A DNA stretch of 32,916 nucleotides from positions 1-32,916 of the forward strand of contig CAIJIZ010000266.1 in assembly GCA_903820735.1 (NCBI GenBank), written 5' to 3'. The stretch is from an uncultured Pirellula sp. GTDB lineage: Bacteria > Planctomycetota > Planctomycetia > Pirellulales > Pirellulaceae. The notes under the pieces were generated by a model that saw only the letters and a program-made list of their open reading frames with translations, searched no databases and was not told where the DNA came from. The translations under genes and the position numbers were made by a program. Shown here piece by piece: positions 18,801 to 28,149 of this stretch (its first letter is position 1; every line of letters begins with the position of its first letter).

Positions 18801-19832
18801 ATGAAAGCTCTCCTGCTGACCGAAGTCAAGAAACTCCAAGTCGTCAATCTGCCCGAACCTTCCTGCGGCCCTGAGGACATCGTCGTCCGCGTTCAAGCTT
18901 GCGGTATATGCGGCTCAGATATCCACGGCTTTGATGGAAGCTCCGGTCGACGCATTCCGCCATTGGTCATGGGACACGAAGCCGCCGGGATCGTCACTGA
19001 AATCGGAGAAAACGTTCGCGGATTGGCGGTTGGAGATCGCGTCACCTTCGACTCGACCGTCTCCTGCGGAAAATGCCACTTCTGCCGCGCAGGCTCGATG
19101 AACCTCTGCGAAAATCGCCAAGTCCTCGGCGTCTCTTGCAAAGAATTCCGCCGCCAAGGCGCCTTCGCGGAACTTGTCACTGTCCCCATGAATATCGTCT
19201 ACAAAATTCCCGAATCACTCCCCTTCGAACACGCCGCGATGATCGAAGCCGTCTCGATCGCTGTGCACGCCACAAACCGCACGCCGAAAACCCTCGGAGG
19301 TAGTGTCGTGGTCGTCGGCTCCGGGATGATCGGCCTGCTGTGCATCCAAACCCTTAAACTCGCCGGTTTCCACAAAATCATCGCCGTGGATCTCGATGAC
19401 GATAAACTAACCCTCGCTCGCCAACTCGGCGCTACGCATACAATCAACGCGAAAAACCAAGACCCCGTCGCTGCCGTCCTGGAATGGACTGCCGGTCGCG
19501 GCGCAGATGCAGCCATGGAAGTCGTCGGCGCAAATAAACCTGTAAGCACTTGCTTTCAAGTCGTCCGCCGTGGCGGCTCGGTAACCCTCGTGGGAAACCT
19601 CACTCCCAACGTCGAACTCCCACTGCAAACGGTCGTCACCCGAGAACTCTCTATCTACGGCTCGTGCGCTTCGAACGGCGAAATCCCTCAATGCATCGAA
19701 CTACTCGCCTCCGGTGCCATCCAAGTCGCACCCTTGATCACCGCTACCACCTCGCTCGATGATGCGGCCTCGTGGTTCGATCGTCTCTACGCAGGTGAAA
19801 AAGGTGCGATGAAAGTGATCGTTAAACCCTAA
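18801..19832 (+). CDS. zinc-dependent medium-chain alcohol/polyol dehydrogenase
   Basis: Start chosen at ATG 18801 (MKALLLTEVKKLQVVNLPEP); GICGSDIHGFDG, MGHEAAGIVTEIG, CGKCHFCRAGSMNLC, VVVVGSGMIGLL. Confidence 0.93.
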   Translation: MKALLLTEVKKLQVVNLPEPSCGPEDIVVRVQACGICGSDIHGFDGSSGRRIPPLVMGHEAAGIVTEIGENVRGLAVGDRVTFDSTVSCGKCHFCRAGSMNLCENRQVLGVSCKEFRRQGAFAELVTVPMNIVYKIPESLPFEHAAMIEAVSIAVHATNRTPKTLGGSVVVVGSGMIGLLCIQTLKLAGFHKIIAVDLDDDKLTLARQLGATHTINAKNQDPVAAVLEWTAGRGADAAMEVVGANKPVSTCFQVVRRGGSVTLVGNLTPNVELPLQTVVTRELSIYGSCASNGEIPQCIELLASGAIQVAPLITATTSLDDAASWFDRLYAGEKGAMKVIVKP

Positions 19833-19861
19833 ATCCAATTCACTCTTAACCAGAGCTGAAA

Positions 19862-21139
19862 TCACTTAAGCTGAAATAACCTACGCAGCGCATCGACCAA
19901 CGAGTCTCGCTGCGCCTCATGCGGAGCCTCTCGTAGCGACTGCAAGGGACTGTGCAATAACTTGTTGATCACGCGATCCATCGATTGCTGAATCTCTTGC
20001 TGCACCCCCGGCTCGACCCCTTGCATCGTCTGCTTGCCAAACAACCGCTGCAACTCCGCATCGCGTATCAACTCCGCTTGCGCTCGCAACGCGCGTATCG
20101 TGTCACCTGATGCTCTTAAATTCCAATCCGCCACCAACCGCTGAACCTCCTCCTCAATGATCCGCTTGGCCTTCGGAAACTGCTGACGACGAAATGCTTC
20201 GTTGCGCTGACAAACCGATTGCAAATCATCCACGGAATATAAGTAAACACTCGGTATTCTTCCTATCCCAGCCTCAAAATCCCTCGGAACGGCCAGATCA
20301 AGGATCAGTAAATTCCCCCGAGTTCGCTTCCCATGAATCCCCCGAAATCGAGCTTCGGTCATTATCGGCTCCGTCGCTCCCGTCGTGCTTACCACCAAGT
20401 CCGCTTGAACCAACAAAGCATCCAACTGATCCCACACCGCAGCTCGAACCCCAAAACGCTGCGCAACAGACTCCGCACGCTCCCAAGACCTGTTCACAAT
20501 ATCGATGCTTTTTACTCCAGCATCCATCAAATACTCCAACGTATCGACCCCCATCTCTCCGCTGCCAATCACCACCACGCGCTTGTCGTCAAACCGCTCG
20601 AAAAACTCCGATGCTACCTCGCTCACCGCTACGCTCGGTACACTGATCCGCCGCCGGTGAATCTCCGTCTCGTTCGACACTCTTTTCGACACCAAATTCG
20701 CATGCTGGAATAACCCATGCATCACCGATCCGGCAAATCCTCCCGAACGGGATGTCTCATAAGCCGCACTGACCTGCGATGATATCTGCGATTCTCCCAC
20801 CACCAACGAATCGATGCTGCTCGCTACCGAAAACAAGTGCATCACAGCCGCATCATCCTCACGCATCCGAAACGTTTCTTGAATCAACCGACTCTGCACC
20901 CGATGAAAGTCGGCAAGAAACGCAACCAACTCAGAACCGCTCGGCACCACCTCCGACTCCAAACTCCCAACATACAACTCCACCCGATTACACGTACTGA
21001 GCAACACCAACTCGCAATCGGGATATTGATGCTTTAAACGCTCAAGCGCCTCGCGAACTTGTTCGGGCGAAAACGCCACCTGCTCACGAACCTCCAACAC
21101 GGTGTCGTGATGACTGCATCCCAACATCCGTAGTTTCAT
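19862..21139 (-). CDS. hemA: glutamyl-tRNA reductase
   Basis: 425 aa; MLGCSHHDTVLEVREQVAF, VLLSTCNRVELYV, VVGESQISSQV, VVVIGSGEMG. Confidence 0.96.
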   Translation of the reverse strand: MKLRMLGCSHHDTVLEVREQVAFSPEQVREALERLKHQYPDCELVLLSTCNRVELYVGSLESEVVPSGSELVAFLADFHRVQSRLIQETFRMREDDAAVMHLFSVASSIDSLVVGESQISSQVSAAYETSRSGGFAGSVMHGLFQHANLVSKRVSNETEIHRRRISVPSVAVSEVASEFFERFDDKRVVVIGSGEMGVDTLEYLMDAGVKSIDIVNRSWERAESVAQRFGVRAAVWDQLDALLVQADLVVSTTGATEPIMTEARFRGIHGKRTRGNLLILDLAVPRDFEAGIGRIPSVYLYSVDDLQSVCQRNEAFRRQQFPKAKRIIEEEVQRLVADWNLRASGDTIRALRAQAELIRDAELQRLFGKQTMQGVEPGVQQEIQQSMDRVINKLLHSPLQSLREAPHEAQRDSLVDALRRLFQLK

Positions 21140-22062
21140 CGGCCCACCCCTGCATCTGCTTCCACAGGTACACCCGCGTCTACAGGAACTTGACCAACAC
21201 CGCTCGCCCCCTGGTTCTCATTGCTAACACCCGCCCCATGCGGCGCACTGACCACCGCCGCTATCGCCAAGACTACGATCAGAAACGAAAGCAAATTAAC
21301 AGCAGCCGTCCACTCTCCACGACCACGATGCGCCGAAATCCGCTGCGCCGCCGCCGCGATACATAACCACACAAACATCCCCGAAGTAAGCAAGATCCCG
21401 CGATCCGTCCAAGCCACCGAGCCATCGCGAGTGAAATTCATGATCGCTCCCGAAATCACCCCAAAACCAATCGCACCTGCACTTCCCAATATGCACTGAC
21501 GACCCATCGACTGAAGATATTCCAACGAAGGCAATCGAAATGACGAGAAAGCACGACTGCGATGCTTGAGCTTCCAAGCATGCACCAAGTACATCACACC
21601 AAAGGCAAAACCCAACGTCACCAACATCGTGCCGACCAACATCGCCATCGAATGAACCAACCGCCAAAACGATACACTCGAAGCCGATCGAACTATCGGA
21701 CCCGCAGAAGGAAAAAACACCGACAGCGAAACCAATAACAAAATCAACGGCAACAAAAACAAACCGATCTGCTTGTCGCTCCGACGCCAAAGCATCCCAC
21801 CATACGCGATAGCGATCGTCCAAGCCGCCAGAATGCCCCAGTCTTCCCAAGTCGAAACAATAGGCCCCGGCTCATTCCCCCCAAATGCTCTCCAAGCCAA
21901 GTCGACCAGATACAAGCTATGGGTTACGAAAGCCAATACAAACATCCCAAGCGAGATCCGACCCCACATCCCGCGCCATCGCTCATCAAGGACCCACAAT
22001 CGCACGACCTCAAGCAACAAAACCAAAGCGTACGCGATCAAGAAACAAGTTGCGTTTGGCAT
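21136..22062 (-). CDS. CcsA/HemX-type cytochrome c assembly-like membrane protein
   Basis: Multi-TM; ATG at 22062 (MPNATCFLIAYALVLLLEVVRLWV) preferred over track start 22152; stop overlaps the hemA start (ATGA). Confidence 0.8.
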   Translation of the reverse strand: MPNATCFLIAYALVLLLEVVRLWVLDERWRGMWGRISLGMFVLAFVTHSLYLVDLAWRAFGGNEPGPIVSTWEDWGILAAWTIAIAYGGMLWRRSDKQIGLFLLPLILLLVSLSVFFPSAGPIVRSASSVSFWRLVHSMAMLVGTMLVTLGFAFGVMYLVHAWKLKHRSRAFSSFRLPSLEYLQSMGRQCILGSAGAIGFGVISGAIMNFTRDGSVAWTDRGILLTSGMFVWLCIAAAAQRISAHRGRGEWTAAVNLLSFLIVVLAIAAVVSAPHGAGVSNENQGASGVGQVPVDAGVPVEADAGVGR

Positions 22063-22156
22063 CAATGGTTTCCCATCCGGTCTGCATTCCTCTAAATGGT
22101 CGAAGTCAAAATGATGAGCGAAATCATAATGGGCGAAATCATCATGAATCATTCCG

Positions 22157-22190
22157 AAAAAAAATCCCCATGCATCGCTAGCACGGGGAT
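22157..22190 (-). terminator. rho-independent terminator (minus strand)
   Basis: On the minus strand ATCCCC-G-TGC-TAGCGAT-GCA-T-GGGGAT followed by a run of T. Stem arms at 22164-22173 and 22181-22190; A-run 22157-22164 on the plus strand. Confidence 0.85.
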
Positions 22191-22243
22191 CCTATTTCAT
22201 GACGCACCCTCCTTAAAAAGGTGCCTGACTCTCAACGACTTAA

Positions 22244-22552
22244 TCAATCCCAGTCGTCGTCATCGTCTTCATCATCCGAATCTTCGTCGTCATCCCAGTC
22301 ATCATCCTCGTCGTCCCAGTCTTCTTCTCCCTCTTCCTCTTCCTCGTCCTCCTCCTCATCGTCGTCTCCCTCGACCTCCTCCCAATCCCCATCTAGCTCT
22401 TCATCATCATCGAGCTCTTCATCCTCGTCCTCATCGAGCTCCTCTTCCTCATCGAGCTCCTCGTCGTCTCCGAGTTCCTCGTCCTCAAACTCCTCATCCT
22501 CTTCATCGTCTTCGAATTCTTCTTCTTCAAAGTCTTCGTCATCGTCAGACAT
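22244..22552 (-). CDS. hyperacidic Asp/Glu-rich low-complexity protein
   Basis: MSDDDEDFEEEEFEDDEEDEEFEDEE...DDDDDWD, about 102 aa, no Lys/Arg; same strand as flanking scpB and hemA genes; terminator follows. A longer GTG-initiated form to 22669 is possible. Confidence 0.65.
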   Translation of the reverse strand: MSDDDEDFEEEEFEDDEEDEEFEDEELGDDEELDEEEELDEDEDEELDDDEELDGDWEEVEGDDDEEEDEEEEEGEEDWDDEDDDWDDDEDSDDEDDDDDWD

Positions 22553-22856
22553 GACTATCGGAGAGGCGATCGAGGTTCCTACAAGGTCGCTTTGGAACCA
22601 ATCGGCCGACGCACCAGAACCGAACTCACGCAACGTAGCGGTAGCGAACGTCTTCTTCACAGTGGGCACCCTTACTTCTTTCGAGTCTACTTGTTCGAGA
22701 TTTTACGATCGACCGGAGGCTAAACGCTTCGCTTCCGTTGCTATCGTTCTAACGAATCCGTTGGGGCAATCTAGCCACCAGTACGAGGAAATCAATATCT
22801 GGTTGCGAAAAATCAACCCAACATCCCCAGCTTACTCATCCGGAAATCACCGTCGC

Positions 22857-23552
22857 TCAAGCCAATCCCGGCGACGAACCCCCAGAACGTGTCCGCTGAA
22901 TCCTTTCTGCAATTTCGGCCTCCGCGTCAATAATCTTTTGAAAGCGTGGAAGATTATCCAAGGATTGCAGCCCAAATATTTTCAAAAACTCCCGAGTCGT
23001 CCCGTAAAGAAAGGGACGACCAAGCTCCTCGTCCCGGCCAGCAATGCGAACTAAATTTCTTTGTAATAATTGTCGCAGGACCTCCTCGCAGCTGACCCCA
23101 CGGATCGCCTCAACCTCCGCTCGTACAACCGGCTGACGATACGCAATGATCGCCAACGTCTCTAACATCCCCGAACTGAGCAACTGCTCCCCAGGCACGA
23201 AATCGGCCCGCCTTAGCCAGTACGCAAACTGTTTCCTAGTAAGCAGTTGCAGCCCGCCAGCGACTTCCTCCACCCGGTACGAACGCCCCGAACGATCATA
23301 CCGCTGATTCAACTCCGCTACCGCAGATCGAACCGCCGTCGGATCCGAAAAACCTAACGCCAATGCTAACTTACGTGTCGCTAATGGCTCGTTGTTTACC
23401 ATCAGCAATGCCTCTAATAGGCGCAGGCGATCTGCCGAACTATCCCCACCGGAGTGCTCGTGTTCGCTAGCATCCCCCCCTTTTTTGCTCCTCCACCAAG
23501 CCATCTGCGACTCCCTCCCTCTTCCGGCGAACCCTAAAGTTCCTAACCCCAA
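22857..23552 (-). CDS. scpB: segregation and condensation protein B
   Basis: 231 aa; LLEALLMVNNEPL, ETLAIIAYRQPVVRAEVEAIRGV, RPFLYGTTREFLKIFGLQSLDNLP. Confidence 0.93.
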   Translation of the reverse strand: MGLGTLGFAGRGRESQMAWWRSKKGGDASEHEHSGGDSSADRLRLLEALLMVNNEPLATRKLALALGFSDPTAVRSAVAELNQRYDRSGRSYRVEEVAGGLQLLTRKQFAYWLRRADFVPGEQLLSSGMLETLAIIAYRQPVVRAEVEAIRGVSCEEVLRQLLQRNLVRIAGRDEELGRPFLYGTTREFLKIFGLQSLDNLPRFQKIIDAEAEIAERIQRTRSGGSSPGLA

Positions 23553-23618
23553 CCAAACTAAGATGGGATAAACTATTAGTCAATCCAACGCCATACGAGC
23601 ACCCATTAAAACGCACCC

Positions 23619-24299
23619 GTGACCATCAAACGCAATAGCCCTGCCCCAGGCCACATGGGCCAAAGCAACAAGTCCTCACGAAAACGCTACTTGCTGTTGG
23701 TCTTCGCCCTCGGACTCATAGCCCTCGTCGCTTGCATCCCCTTCACAAAAATCGAAGGGACAGAGTTTTCTCCAAACGCATTTCAAACTCGCTCTTTTAG
23801 TTACTACCGCTTACCATTCATAAAACTAAGAGTCTCCCGAACAACCCTGACGATCCCCAATCAAGCCACAGAACTGGAAATCCTCAAACACCTCTCGCGC
23901 CCGGCATCCGAAGAACTCTGGCACCCCGTCGCACTCGCTCCCTACGACGAAACCAATAGATACCCAGCCGCCCTTTTGGTCGACTCGCTCGCACGACGCA
24001 CGCCCGAAGGAAATCACCTTTGGGCCGCTTGGTCCGCACTTCATCCAAACCAAGCCGCAACCCTTTGGCCGTTCATCCAGTCGATGGCGATGTACAATCT
24101 TTACTTGGAAATCCCCGAAATCCTACAGTTCGCCGAAAACTACCAAGGCCCAGATAATCAATTCAAATCCGACCTGCACAGCTTCGCTTACGACTTGGTC
24201 AACCAACGACGCGACCTCTACACGCACAGCCCAGACTGGGAGAACCTGCAAGCCTGGCTCGATCCCTTGATCCCTCCCCAAAAATCAAATACTCGCTAA
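23619..24299 (+). CDS. membrane-anchored hypothetical protein
   Basis: 226 aa; N-terminal TM segment RYLLLVFALGLIALVACIPF; single long ORF. Confidence 0.65.
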   Translation: MTIKRNSPAPGHMGQSNKSSRKRYLLLVFALGLIALVACIPFTKIEGTEFSPNAFQTRSFSYYRLPFIKLRVSRTTLTIPNQATELEILKHLSRPASEELWHPVALAPYDETNRYPAALLVDSLARRTPEGNHLWAAWSALHPNQAATLWPFIQSMAMYNLYLEIPEILQFAENYQGPDNQFKSDLHSFAYDLVNQRRDLYTHSPDWENLQAWLDPLIPPQKSNTR

Positions 24300-24341
24300 G
24301 ATCCCCTCCCCTTAACCTATTTCCTTTATTTGGGGCTCTCC

Positions 24342-25709
24342 ATGCCTGACATTCGCGCCTTTCGTGGCCTGCGTTACAACCTCGCTCAAGTCGGTTCACT
24401 CTCTGAATGCATCGCCCCCCCCTACGATGTCATCGATGCAAGTTTGCAATCCAAACTCTACGACGCATCCCCGTACAACATCATTCGACTAGAACTCCCT
24501 CGCAGCAATCCAGCCGATCCCACAACGACAAATTCTCCAGAGACAGCTGTTCCGGACTACGAACAAGCCGGCAAGACACTGCGCGCTTGGCAAAACGAAA
24601 AAATCCTTCAGCCCGACCCAGATCCTGCAATCTACGTCTATCACCAACAATTCGAACTCTTCGGTCAAAGCTTCCTGCGCAGAAGCCTCATGGCAAAAAT
24701 CCGATTGGAACCATTCGGCCAAGGCTCCATCTACCCGCACGAGCAAACGTTTCCCAAAGCCAAAGAAGACCGTCTGCGGCTCCTTAGAGCCACGGCAGCA
24801 AACCTCTCTCAAATCTTTGGGCTATACCCTGATCCCGATAATGAAATCCAGGACTTTCTCGAATCAAAACTTATCGGCGTCCTGGGCAACGAAGCTATCG
24901 ATCACCTCGGAGTCAAACACACTCTCTGGCCAATCTCTGACCTCGAAACCATTCAACGAGTCAGCACAATGATCGCGAACAAACCGATGTTCGTCGCCGA
25001 TGGCCACCACCGCTACGAAACAGCTTGCACCTACCGCGACGAAGTCGCTTCGCAATATCGAAACAACAATCCGTCCCAAAGCGAGTCGGAATTTCCCGAC
25101 GATCACCCCGCGAACTTCATTCTCTGCGCACTGGTCAGTATGAACGACCCAGGCCTTGTCGTCCTACCTACCCACCGACTACTGCACGGTATACCAAACT
25201 TCACCACCGAAGAACTTCACACAAAACTCTCGCCGTTCTTCGATTGTGAACTCGTCGGCCAAGGCCCCGATAGCACCGGCGCGGTGTGGGCTGAACTCGA
25301 TCGCCTCGATGAACAATGGATCCTAGCTCTCTACTCTCAAGCGTCGCAGCAATGGACTCGCATCAGCGCGAAACAACAAGCTGCTGATCGCTTGGAGACA
25401 ATCGCCGCTGAACACTCCGCCCAATGGCGGGAACTCGGTGTCTCCGCTCTTCATCGACTCGTCCTCGAAGACGCACTAGGCCTGAAAGATGCACCCACAC
25501 CAACTTACGTGCATAGTGTCCAAGAAGTAATCGACGGCCTGAAAGGCAATCTTCCTAATCAACCCGATTTCCAACTCGCCGCTTTGGTGATGCCCGCTAC
25601 CGTCGACCAAATCGAGACCCTCTGCACCTTCGGCGAACGCATGCCACAGAAAAGCACCTACTTCTACCCGAAACTCGCCTCCGGGCTCGTCATCAACACG
25701 CTCGATTAA
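24342..25709 (+). CDS. DUF1015 family protein
   Basis: MPDIRAFRGLRYN...CIAPPYDVID, YPHEQTFPKAKEDRLRLLRAT, MFVADGHHRYETACTYRDE; ATG at 24342 preferred over TTG at 24330. Confidence 0.9.
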   Translation: MPDIRAFRGLRYNLAQVGSLSECIAPPYDVIDASLQSKLYDASPYNIIRLELPRSNPADPTTTNSPETAVPDYEQAGKTLRAWQNEKILQPDPDPAIYVYHQQFELFGQSFLRRSLMAKIRLEPFGQGSIYPHEQTFPKAKEDRLRLLRATAANLSQIFGLYPDPDNEIQDFLESKLIGVLGNEAIDHLGVKHTLWPISDLETIQRVSTMIANKPMFVADGHHRYETACTYRDEVASQYRNNNPSQSESEFPDDHPANFILCALVSMNDPGLVVLPTHRLLHGIPNFTTEELHTKLSPFFDCELVGQGPDSTGAVWAELDRLDEQWILALYSQASQQWTRISAKQQAADRLETIAAEHSAQWRELGVSALHRLVLEDALGLKDAPTPTYVHSVQEVIDGLKGNLPNQPDFQLAALVMPATVDQIETLCTFGERMPQKSTYFYPKLASGLVINTLD

Positions 25710-25797
25710 GCCTTAAGTCCCAACCCGATACCTTTTCATCCCCGTGCAGCCCCGGACAATGCCCTAAGCAAATCTGGTTGCAACAGACTTTTCCCAG

Positions 25798-25845
25798 TAC
25801 ACTCAAAGTTCAATACACTCAAAGTTCGGTACACTCAAGGGACTT
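25798..25845. repeat. 16-bp tandem repeat, 3 units
   Basis: TACACTCAAAGTTCAA (25798), TACACTCAAAGTTCGG (25814), TACACTCAAGGGACTT (25830), upstream of argC. Confidence 0.85.
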
Positions 25846-25908
25846 GCGGTAAACTTAAAGGCTTACCCAACCCCACTTCTTCTTTCACTCTATACCCTAC
25901 GCTTTCCA

Positions 25909-26931
25909 ATGTCCCAACCAAAGATTCGCGTTGCCATCGTCGGTGCCTCTGGATACACCGCCCTCGAAGCCATCGAATGGCTGCTCGGACACCCACATGT
26001 CGAAATCGTTGCCGCTACTAGCCGACAAGCCGACGGAAGTATGCTCTCAGATATGCACCCTTCGTTGGTCCGACGCATCCGACTACCGGTGGAAGACCTA
26101 AACCCAAAACAAATCGCCGAGCGCTCCGATGTCGCAATGACCTGCCTGCCTCACGGTGCTTCTGCTCATATCATCATGGAACTGTTGGCCAATGGTTGCC
26201 GCGTGATCGACCTCTCGGCAGACTACCGACTGAGCACCCCGGAACTTTATCAAAAATGGTATGGCGAAGCTCACCCGGACCCATCGCGTCTCGGCTCGAC
26301 TCCCTACGGTCTACCTGAACTTTTCCCCTCCGAACTCCGTTCCGCGAAACTTGTTGCGAACCCCGGATGCTACCCGACCTCGGCGATCCTTCCCCTCTCT
26401 CCTCTCTTGAAAGAAGGATTGATCTCCCCGAAAGATATCGTCGTCGATAGCAAGTCAGGTGTCAGCGGCGCAGGACGAACTCCCAAACTCGGAAACCTTT
26501 ACTGCGAAGTCAACGAATCGATTTCCGCTTACTCAGTCGGAAACCACCGCCACCAACCTGAGATCGTCGATATCGTGAAACGCTTCAGCGGCGTCGAACC
26601 CGAAATCATCTTCACTCCGCACCTGACACCCATGGAACGCGGTATCCTCTCAACCATTTACGTACACCCCAGCCCAGGCGTCTCGGCAAACCAAATCCGT
26701 GAATGCCTTACAAGCTACTACCCACTCGATGGCTTTGTTCGTATCGTCTCGCACTTGCCCGCCACCAAGTTTGTCGCGCGGACCAATTACGTCGATATCA
26801 CCGTCCGAGAAAACGGCCCTCGCATCATCCTCATCAGCGCTATCGATAACCTGGTGAAAGGTGCAAGCGGCGCTGCGGTCCAGAATCTAAATCACATGTT
26901 CGGATTCGAACCAAGCTTGGGGTTGATGTAA
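25909..26931 (+). CDS. argC: N-acetyl-gamma-glutamyl-phosphate reductase
   Basis: 340 aa; VAIVGASGYTALEAIEWLLGHPHVEIVAATS, FLAN-type VANPGCYPTSAILPLSPLL, KSGVSGAGRTPK, YSVGNHRHQPEI. Confidence 0.96.
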   Translation: MSQPKIRVAIVGASGYTALEAIEWLLGHPHVEIVAATSRQADGSMLSDMHPSLVRRIRLPVEDLNPKQIAERSDVAMTCLPHGASAHIIMELLANGCRVIDLSADYRLSTPELYQKWYGEAHPDPSRLGSTPYGLPELFPSELRSAKLVANPGCYPTSAILPLSPLLKEGLISPKDIVVDSKSGVSGAGRTPKLGNLYCEVNESISAYSVGNHRHQPEIVDIVKRFSGVEPEIIFTPHLTPMERGILSTIYVHPSPGVSANQIRECLTSYYPLDGFVRIVSHLPATKFVARTNYVDITVRENGPRIILISAIDNLVKGASGAAVQNLNHMFGFEPSLGLM

Positions 26932-27014
26932 GGACTTAATCGTCGCACTCCGTCATATCGTTGCCCTGCGATTGAAACAAGTGAAGGGAAACCTCTTATC
27001 AATCAGGAGCGCCC

Positions 27015-28019
27015 ATGCAAGACGACGATTTGCAGTCCAACACAACACTTCCTAGCAGCATAGAACATCCAGCTAAAAAACCACTTGGCTGGATATTGCT
27101 TTTCGCAACTATCGGCTGGTTGCTCGTCGTTGCGGGCAACTTCGGCGCAACACCGAGCTTAGTCGCTTTTGCTTCAGGCTTTTACTTCGAACTCGTACTG
27201 GCTTGGTCTGCACTGATTGCACCGCAACAATGGAAAACACTGCTGTGCGCACTTCTGTATATCGCATGCTTGGCGGCTACCCAAGTATTTATGATCTATC
27301 TCACAAGCCAATCATCTCACACCCTGATCACGATTGATCTCGCTGATGTCCTGTACCCATTAGCAATCGGATGGTTCATGCTGAAACTCGCAAGCCTCGT
27401 AACGGGTATCGAGTTCTCCGACAAGTTGATCCAAGACAACAGCAACGTCACCCAAGAGAAACTTCCCCCGTTTTGGACCATATCACGATTGCTGTATGTC
27501 ATGGTATGCGTCGCGATGACTTGCCAATTTCTCGTTTTGCACGCTCGTTGGTACGCCAACCTGATGGGAGACCCAGCGACTTTCTCCAATGTCCTCGGGC
27601 CGATCGATCGATCCGGATTCGAAGCCACACAACTGAAACTCATTGCGCTGCGATTCATGGCCATCGCAAGCCAATTTGTTATTCCTGTAATGCTCGCATG
27701 TTGGTTAGCTTGTGGCACACCCAGACGCTGGCTACTTCTTCCAGGTAGCGTCGCGCTAGCTTGGATCATTGAGTTTATGGTGAACGAACAAGCCAATCGG
27801 ATCGCTAAAGCCGACCTGGAAATCCGCAAATACTGGGAATGGATCGACATTCGAACCATCTACGCCAATCTTCTAGGTGGACCGCTTGTGCTCATACTCC
27901 TCTCCATGCTCGGTTACATCCTCCTTGCCGCCCTCACCCCAACAATAAGCTACGCTTGGCGAAAAACGCCAACCTTCAACCTCTTTGGACTTCGAAGATT
28001 TTTTAGGATATTTTCCTGA
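27015..28019 (+). CDS. multi-pass membrane hypothetical protein
   Basis: 334 aa; several hydrophobic segments; AGGAG about 9 nt before the ATG. Confidence 0.75.
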   Translation: MQDDDLQSNTTLPSSIEHPAKKPLGWILLFATIGWLLVVAGNFGATPSLVAFASGFYFELVLAWSALIAPQQWKTLLCALLYIACLAATQVFMIYLTSQSSHTLITIDLADVLYPLAIGWFMLKLASLVTGIEFSDKLIQDNSNVTQEKLPPFWTISRLLYVMVCVAMTCQFLVLHARWYANLMGDPATFSNVLGPIDRSGFEATQLKLIALRFMAIASQFVIPVMLACWLACGTPRRWLLLPGSVALAWIIEFMVNEQANRIAKADLEIRKYWEWIDIRTIYANLLGGPLVLILLSMLGYILLAALTPTISYAWRKTPTFNLFGLRRFFRIFS

Positions 28020-28030
28020 AACCCAATTCC

Positions 28031-28051
28031 TAGTGACCAAAGGTGTCACTA
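28031..28051. promoter_or_regulatory. 7-bp dyad upstream of recA (candidate operator or hairpin)
   Basis: TAGTGAC-CAAAGGT-GTCACTA perfect inverted repeat, about 100 bp upstream of the recA ATG. Confidence 0.45.
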
Positions 28052-28076
28052 CCCAATGCGATCATTGATGCAGTTG

Positions 28077-28105
28077 TTGACGACCTCGCTTGGCGTTAGC
28101 ATGAT
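28077..28105 (+). promoter_or_regulatory. possible sigma70-like recA promoter
   Basis: TTGACG (28077-28082), 17-nt spacer, CATGAT (28100-28105); -10 match is weak. Confidence 0.3.
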
Positions 28106-28149
28106 CCAATCTTGTGTGTTTGACTTAAGGAATTTCGGGAGAATAAACC

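Noticed and set aside
22221-23054. 277-aa poly-Ser ORF on the plus strand
   Set aside because: It is the antisense of the acidic protein and runs into scpB on the opposite strand; the low-complexity Ser run follows from complementing GAN codons.
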